DNA from: Trichostrongylus colubriformis
Taxonomy: Eukaryota; Nematoda; Chromadorea; Rhabditida; Trichostrongylidae
Assembly (NCBI GenBank): GCA_963978905.1
Contig: OZ022256.1
Location: 42,890,001 to 42,954,000 of the forward strand
Reading direction: 5' to 3'
DNA: 64,000 nucleotides
Shown: in pieces, positions 58,469 through 64,000 of the stretch
How the letters are laid out: each line of letters opens with the position of its first letter
Position numbering within the stretch: the first letter of the stretch is position 1
Program-made: the position numbers and the translations under genes
The notes under the pieces: model-generated
Told to the model about the DNA's origin: nothing
Databases searched by the model: none
The model's input: the letters and a program-made list of their open reading frames with translations, nothing else

Positions 58469-58707
58469 GGATGGTGTCCACGAGGTCGAATTTCCGCTTC
58501 GCACGGTGCACTCGCGGCACCCCGTACGACTCGCCGTACCGATTGCCCGTGGAAAAACAGTCGAGCGTGACTGCGCCACGTCTGCGCTTTCCACTCATGC
58601 CACACTGCCTCGCCTGAAGGCTGCCATGCCCTGCCACTAGCACTCGTACCCGCCGTGCCGCTCATCGCGCGCGGCCGAGCGGAAATTCGACCTCGTGGAC
58701 CCCACCC
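58469..58707. mobile_element. MITE with 9-bp target duplication, absent from the sister copy
   Basis: The left end GGATGGTGTCCACGAGGTCG and the reverse complement of the right end GGGTGGGGTCCACGAGGTCG continue as AATTTCCGCT on both sides. ACAAGTAAG occurs at 58460-58468 and again at 58708-58716. The matching place in D1 (near 50637) has CAAGTAAG once with no insert. The 9-bp duplication fits a Mutator-type element; if 8 bp is counted, hAT is possible. Confidence 0.85.
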
Positions 58708-58932
58708 ACAAGTAAGCCACATCGGGAAGATGGAGCAGTGACTCTTTGAAGCAAAATTCAATAATCTTCCAGCAAAAATTGTGGGCGGTGAGCTTCCATT
58801 TTGCCATCTTTTCCGTAAGATGCTTTGCGCTGCTCAGAAAGCGTGGTTTCAAAAGTTGATCACCTCTCACATTAAATAATATTTGAAATCTGGATCCCCA
58901 TATCCTGGTGATAATAATAAAAATGATTTTAG

Positions 58933-59171
58933 CTTCCTGTTCAACATGCAAACTGATGGTCTGGACTATGGTGATGAAGCAGGGGAATTCTTCGCTAGAG
59001 CGTTGGAAGAACGAGGTTGCTTTTCACTTCTTGCTTTTTCGGATTTTGAGGCCTACTTTCAATCATATGTACGACTAGTGATGTACTCTCCTGATTTATG
59101 TAGCGAAAGAATATGCATCACACAAGAGGATTGGTGGAGCAACAATAACCGTGTCGAAAAGGAAAGAGAAG
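58933..59171 (+). pseudogene. Fossil of MOSC exons 5 and 6
   Basis: 58933-59015 reads FLFNMQTDGLDYGDEAGEFF.. and 59067-59171 reads VRLVMYSPDLCSERICITQE.., both close to MOSC exons 5 and 6. The conserved Cys of GLDCGDE is Tyr here. The acceptor before the second exon is AATCAT where the real gene has ATTCAG. No other MOSC exon lies nearby, so this is a duplicated fragment and not a second gene. Confidence 0.8.
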
Positions 59172-60974
59172 GTAGCACAACCGAACCCCCCCCCACCGCC
59201 GACCAAAGAAGCTGAGTTAAAGTGAAAGAGACTCAGTAGAGATGGTGGGTTTATCATGGAACTATGAGGTGAATGTGTATCTATGCTTAGAAACTCTCCA
59301 TTTTGTGCAAAAAAATGGATATGATCTACCAAAATCGAAGCACATGCCAAAGATGACCGTCGTCCAAGAATCCTGCATATAATGATTATCCGTACTGTAA
59401 CAACATCCAGCAAAATGGTATGGGTGTTTTTTCTGGGCGATAGAGCAATTGTCGTCACACCTGCTGCTGAGCTGTGGTATTTGAAACGGCTGCTACATTC
59501 AAATCTAGATCCACCTTTCAAAACACACACGGTCGAACAACATGGTCGCGTGGGCCCTGGCTGGTGAAAGCCGTCAAAAACCATTTCCAAATATCCATTG
59601 CCATGAAGAGCACCCTAGGTTCATGTAGTCATGTGACAGTTTGCGCTAGGTGTGCGGAACCATACACTTTCATCGACAACCAAGGATCAATCAGACAACC
59701 AAGGATCAGGAACAAAGTGCCAATGTACAGTTCCTCATTTCTGTAAAGCTCCGAAGAAGGCGACGATCCGATACGTTAGAAGGAATTATAAATACTTTAG
59801 CAATTTGTGGAGGCTCAGCCAAACGTTTGCTTGTTGTGCTGCTAAAGACGCCGGAATTATTAGATACTCACACCTGGTATATATATATATATCCGGGGAC
59901 CGTTTGACGTCACAGGTGACGTCGGTGGGGGTGGGGGACGGTTGTCTTTTGTTACCGTAGGCATTAATCCGATCTGGGCTTGTGCTCCTGTATGTAAATA
60001 TGGCACCAGGACGTGATGTTTGATTTCGTTAACCCGATTTTCAGGAGCAAGATTAAGATCATGGGCGCTATCTCACCAACATTTGTGCCTTTTTTCCCTT
60101 TTCGGTCGAACCGATGCCGAGGAAAAAAGTTTTGGGTTGGAAAGTGAGGGGAACGCGTATTTTTTTTTCAAATTTCCCTCTCCTGGCCTTCCTGGTCGAG
60201 TCCTTGAAACCCAAGCCACCTGGACGGATGAGCTGATCTACAAAGAGGTATCCAATATACGACCTTTGTGGAGACACAGGTGGGACGTAGGGACTCATAG
60301 GTACAATACCTCAGATGGGTCCATTCGACGGGACGTGATAGCAGGAAGAAGGAGACTATATTTTCCATTATCGTTTGAGAGGCTCATAAGGTACCTTGGA
60401 GGATCGTATTTTTCAAAAATTTCGATCGACCTAGGCTCGAGTCTGTTTCCGCACCCATGGTGTGGTTGTACACTAGTACGGCACCATACCACTCCACTAT
60501 TGATCCATTTCACCACTAGTTTGAGTCTTCTGCTATATGGCTTCATATTTGACCAGTTGGGCTATCGCACAATACTGCGCGAATAACACAGTAGGATTAT
60601 GTAATGGGGAAATGGTCGATATTGACTTTTGCTTACCAACCACTTTCCACTTAAACGTAATAGATATTAACTAATATCGGTGATATCATAGCTGGGAAGG
60701 TCATCATTCTTTGGAGGTCCAGATGATTTAGCGGTCGATACCTCCTGTTACAACGATATCGATGATCAGTGTTCGGGAATGATATGGGTAAATCCACTAA
60801 TCACTTAACCCTTCTGCTGAAGTGGTCACTACTGGAAGTTTAGATAGTTTAGGGATCGACAGTTTCGAATTCAACTGCATCTGATGCAATTTGTCTATTT
60901 TCTGAGCATCTACTTCCTACATACTGTAGACGTAGATCCATATGCCAGTTGTCGATGCTTAGGCAGCGTTCATA

Positions 60975-61180
60975 GTTTTGGAATTTGCGTTTTTGCGTTT
61001 TTGCGTTTTTGTGGAAATAGAGTAGATACATATCGATTAGGAAAACTGCGTTTTTGCGTTTTTGTGGAAAGTAGAGTAGATACGTATCGATTTGTGGAAT
61101 TTGCGTTTTTGCGTTTTTGTGGAAATGCGGAATTGTGGAATTTGCGTTTTTGCGTTTTTGTGGAAATGTGGAATTGTGGA
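60975..61180 (+). repeat. Minisatellite, left arm
   Basis: Repeats of GCGTTTTTGCGTTTTTGTGG with interspersed AGATA[CT][GA]TATCGATT blocks. Confidence 0.8.
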
Positions 61181-62024
61181 AAGCGTGGAAGCCACGTGCG
61201 CGGTGCGTGTCATTCCACGCAGCTCATCATTTGCGAGCGGTTGAAAGGATGATGATGAGCTATTTGTTCTCATTTTCTTGAGTTCGGAAAGAGCTTATAT
61301 AAATATGGATAGAAGGATAAGAGTTTATATATATTTGATAAATGGTTTCAGTCGACTTTGAAGAGAAACTGCCATTCTCGTGCAGGGATATAGACATAAA
61401 TTTGTGAGAAGTACAGTTTCTCTCCAAAATCGAATGTCACACGGTTGTGCTAAGGTGGATTGTCAATTAGGATCTAGAACCGATTCAGAAGACCTATTCA
61501 AGATCTTGGCTACGTAGCTGGTCCACTCATGTCACGGATAAGCGTCGAAGAATAAAGGCAGATACTAGTAAAGGTAAATATGTAATAAAGATGGAAAACT
61601 TGTAATTCAAATAATTGAGTAAGGGCATCTTCAATTAGATACAAATTCTCACTGAAAGCAGAAACGATCTAGATGAAGGGGGGGGGGGGGGCTAGTCTGT
61701 GACAGCCCATATTACATCTTTTTAGTCTCACAAGAATCTTGATTTCATCGTTATTACTCTCTGCAGCACTGCTGACATGAACTCCCTGCACGCTGTTCGG
61801 AACACTTGCACGCCACCCAAAGACACACTACAGTGTGACAGCAGACGAAAGTGACATATCAAAAACGAATGATCGAGAGTACGAAAGAGTGAACGAAAAG
61901 GGAAAAACTGTTGAAAAAGCAATGTATAAGATCAGTCTGTTCCTTCAGTGTAGAAAGTGCCTTGTGTTATCGTCCACGTTCGCTGACGAAGCAATCGACA
62001 CGTATCTTATCCACCTCATTTCCA

Positions 62025-62415
62025 CAAAAACGCAAAAACGCAAGTTCCCCAAATCAATACGTATCTAATCTTCTTTCCACAAAAACGCAGAAACGCAAAT
62101 TCCACGATTCCGCATTTCCACAAAAACGCAAAAACGCAAATTCCGCAGATCGATACGTATCTTATCCCTTTCCGCATTTCCACAAAAACGCAAAAACGCA
62201 AATTCCGCATTTCCACAAAAACGCAAAAACGCAAATTCCACACTCTCTTTCTCTAATCCTCTCGTCTCTTCGTGGCATGGAAATCGATACGTATCTGATG
62301 CTTTATCCGCATTTCCACAAAAACGCAAAAACGCAAAAACGCAAAAACGCAAATCGATACGTATCTATTCTTCTTTCCACAAAAACGCAAAAACGCAAAA
62401 ACGCAAATTCCAAAA
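62025..62415 (-). repeat. Minisatellite, right arm (inverted)
   Basis: The same unit in reverse orientation (CCACAAAAACGCAAAAACGC) with AATCGATACGTATCT spacers repeated about five times. Confidence 0.8.
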
Positions 62416-62749
62416 CTATGAACGCTGCCTTATCGTTCCTGTAAACATGCACCACTAATTGGAATTTCATATAGTCTAGCGGTCGATGCCCAGTACTGTT
62501 GCTGGCATCGCGTGAGAGAATGGATCGCTTGCTTTGCTATCACAAATCTACATCATGTCTTGATCATCCACGTAAATCGCAGTATCAAAAGACATGCACC
62601 ATTATTTGGAAAGCTAGGCAAATTATCGGTCGACATATCGGCGGCAGATATCAGAGCATAAGCAAAATATGTTCACCCAATGGTGTGAGCACGGGCGCAT
62701 TTACCATAGCATCCGTAAAGTAGTAGTAAGCGATGTACCGAATTTCATC

Positions 62750-63290
62750 CCACCCCCATTCCCTGATGGCTCTTATTAGCCCTGTAAGCTGTTATCAATT
62801 CCGGACAGTCACCGCCAAGACCCCGTATCCCGCAATAGTGTGTGAACACTCCAATGTTAGCCAGAAGAGCGGGACAGATTTAACGACAATCGCCTGCTGA
62901 CAATTCTTAGCGAATCTCATCAACCGTCATCAGCTTGGATCACCCACCATTGATGTGCCCGTCCCACCACTCAAAATACCAATGAGCCATGAGTGCCGGC
63001 GTTCTAGGATCAACCCGCATGCGGAAACGGATTTAATGATAACGCCTGTTGACGCTCCTTTCGAATCTAATCAACCGTTATCAATTTGGATCACCCACCA
63101 ATGATGTGCCCGTCCCACCCATCAAAACCCTTATGAATGTGAGCGCTATAGGATCGACCCGAAAGGCGAAACGAAAATGGCGACATTGGCCTTTCGAGGC
63201 TCCTTATCAGCCCTTATCAGCTGCTATCGCTTTCGGTCCACCACCACTGAGATCCCCTTACCACTCACTATGTCATATCTGAAATCCAGG
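62750..63290 (-). repeat. 146-bp satellite, left (inverted) arm
   Basis: GATCACCCACCATTGATGTG occurs at 62938 and GATCACCCACCAATGATGTG at 63089, spaced 151 bp, followed by CCCGTCCCAC. A diverged unit lies near 63229. These are the reverse complement of the units after 63480. Left of 62880 the units fade. Confidence 0.7.
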
Positions 63291-63332
63291 ATCCCATCTT
63301 TGCTGCGAAACGAGATATGAATTTCCGGTCAA

Positions 63333-63385
63333 ACACACACACACACACACACAAACACACACGCACACACACCAACAGACACACA
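63333..63385. repeat. (CA)n microsatellite at the satellite symmetry centre
   Basis: An interrupted CA tract. It is flanked by an inverted repeat (GAGATATGAATTTC at 63313, GAAATTCATATCTC at 63462). Confidence 0.85.
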
Positions 63386-63426
63386 TAGCCGATTATATAT
63401 CCTACTATATATAATTCGCTTAGTAT

Positions 63427-63450
63427 GTCTGTGTGTGTGTGTGTGTTTGT
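63427..63450. repeat. (TG)n microsatellite
   Basis: A TG tract that mirrors the CA tract about 40 bp to its left, as part of the central inverted repeat. Confidence 0.8.
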
Positions 63451-63479
63451 CCGTCTGTCACGAAATTCATATCTCGGGT

Positions 63480-64000
63480 CGCAGCAAAGGTGGGGCTGAT
63501 AAGAAGCCTCGGAAGGCAAATGTCACCAAATCCGTTTCGCCTTTCGCATTGGCCCCGGAGCATGCATACTCATAGATGTTGTGCGGGGTGGGACGGGGAC
63601 ATTAATGGTGGGTGACCCGCATTGATATCGCTTGATAAGATACGATAAGTAGCGTAAAAAGGCTAGGGTCCTCAAATCCGTTTCCCTTTTCGCATTGGTC
63701 CCGGAGCGTTCATACTCACAGGTGTTGTGCGAGGTGAAGCGGGGACATTAATGGTGGGTGATCCAGCTTGATAACTGTTGATAAGATTTGATAAGGAGCG
63801 TAAAAAGGCTAGAGTCGTTGAATCCGTTTCGATATTAGCATTGGTCCCGGAGCGTTCATACTCACAGGCGTTTTGTGGGGTAGGACGGGGACATTGATGG
63901 TGGGTGACCCGCACTGATAACTGTTGATACGATTTGATAAGGAGCGTAAAAAGGCTAGAGTCGTCAAATCCGTTTCCCTTTTCGCATTGGTCTCGGAGCG
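63480..64000 (+). repeat. 146-bp satellite array running off the right edge
   Basis: GCATTGG[CT]CCCGGAGC begins at 63546, 63692 and 63838, with GCATTGGTCTCGGAGCG at 63984. That is exactly 146 bp each time. Each unit also carries GGGACATTAATGGTGGGTGA and GATAAGGAGCGTAAAAAGGC. The array continues beyond the window. Confidence 0.9.

Larger units (their letters stand above)
58235..60570. repeat. Duplicated segment D2 (second copy of the MOSC intron/exon block)
   Basis: 58238-58400 matches R1 at 44263-44420. From about 58307 to 60555 it is collinear with D1 (50480-52285), apart from a 239-bp MITE insertion and small indels such as CCAAAATCGAAGCACATGCC-type extra sequence near 59330. It includes decayed copies of MOSC exons 5 and 6. 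Confidence 0.8.
60962..62429. mobile_element. Harbinger-like non-autonomous element with minisatellite arms
   Basis: The ends GGCAGCGTTCATAGTTTTGG and, reverse-complemented, the identical GGCAGCGTTCATAGTTTTGG continue as AATTTGCGTTTTTGCG. They are flanked by TTA at 60959-60961 and 62430-62432. A 3-bp T[AT]A duplication is typical of PIF/Harbinger. Both arms are arrays of the same GCGTTTTTGTGGAAA unit in opposite orientation (about 60975-61180 and 62025-62415). The middle has no transposase, and the 177-codon frame is minisatellite translation. Confidence 0.7.

Noticed and set aside
58327..58761. 144-codon minus-strand open frame
   Set aside because: It runs across both boundaries of the inserted MITE, so it cannot be an old gene.
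58933..59171. Second MOSC gene
   Set aside because: Only exons 5 and 6 are present, one acceptor is destroyed and a conserved Cys is lost. It is a duplication fossil.
59096..59590. 164-codon minus-strand open frame
   Set aside because: It is antisense to the exon fossil and duplicated intron sequence. The frame is not kept in D1, and it includes homopolymer translation.
60020..60586. 188-codon + strand open frame, the longest in the window
   Set aside because: It lies in D2, and the matching D1 region (51740-52200) breaks the frame with indels. It has no domain and no splice or promoter evidence.
61911..62444. 177-codon + strand open frame with many THFHKNAKTQ-like repeats
   Set aside because: It is a translation of the CCACAAAAACGC minisatellite; the repeat unit, not selection on a protein, keeps it open.

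Overview
The window is eukaryotic nuclear DNA, most likely from a parasitic nematode. A hookworm-like strongylid is my best guess, by inference only. It carries multi-exon genes with short exons (43 to 201 nt), compact GT..AG introns with TTTCAG-type acceptors, two start codons placed at or just after an acceptor (a trans-splice arrangement typical of nematodes), and very dense small DNA transposons. There is no operon, no CRISPR and no bacterial-style gene.

I resolved five protein-coding loci by joining exons whose reading phases agree. (1) The 3' part of an unrecognised tail-anchored protein, + strand, 285-1217. (2) A 12-exon SLC2/GLUT-family sugar transporter, - strand, 13281-2243, 478 residues. 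(3) A 7-exon mitochondrial ADP/ATP carrier, + strand, 34472-38765, 318 residues. (4) An 11-exon mARC-type MOSC-domain molybdoenzyme, + strand, 47305-53745, 338 residues. (5) A small 5-exon secreted or membrane-attached protein of unknown function, - strand, 57982-57162. Loci 2, 3 and 4 are household functions: sugar uptake, ATP export from mitochondria and reduction of N-hydroxylated compounds. Nothing indicates co-transcription.

The long intergenic stretches (13.3-34.4 kb, 38.8-47.3 kb, 58-64 kb) and large introns are mostly repeats. They hold two full-length but broken mariner elements with TA duplications, fragments of others, Tc1-like foldback elements (one with another MITE nested inside), a minus-strand CR1-like retroposon relic with a TAAA tail, several MITE families, two ~0.5 kb palindromes sharing a motif, perfect hairpins, and an inverted 146-bp satellite array at the right edge.

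The most informative structure is a segmental duplication. A piece of the MOSC gene containing exons 5 and 6 (about 50.5-52.3 kb) recurs at about 58.3-60.6 kb as a decayed exon fossil, and one copy holds a MITE that the other lacks, which gives a natural empty/filled site pair.

I found no clearly new multi-gene system. The best candidates for something undescribed are the two unrecognised protein genes, the 36-bp perfect hairpin beside the secreted-protein gene, and the Harbinger-like element whose ends are built of minisatellite.
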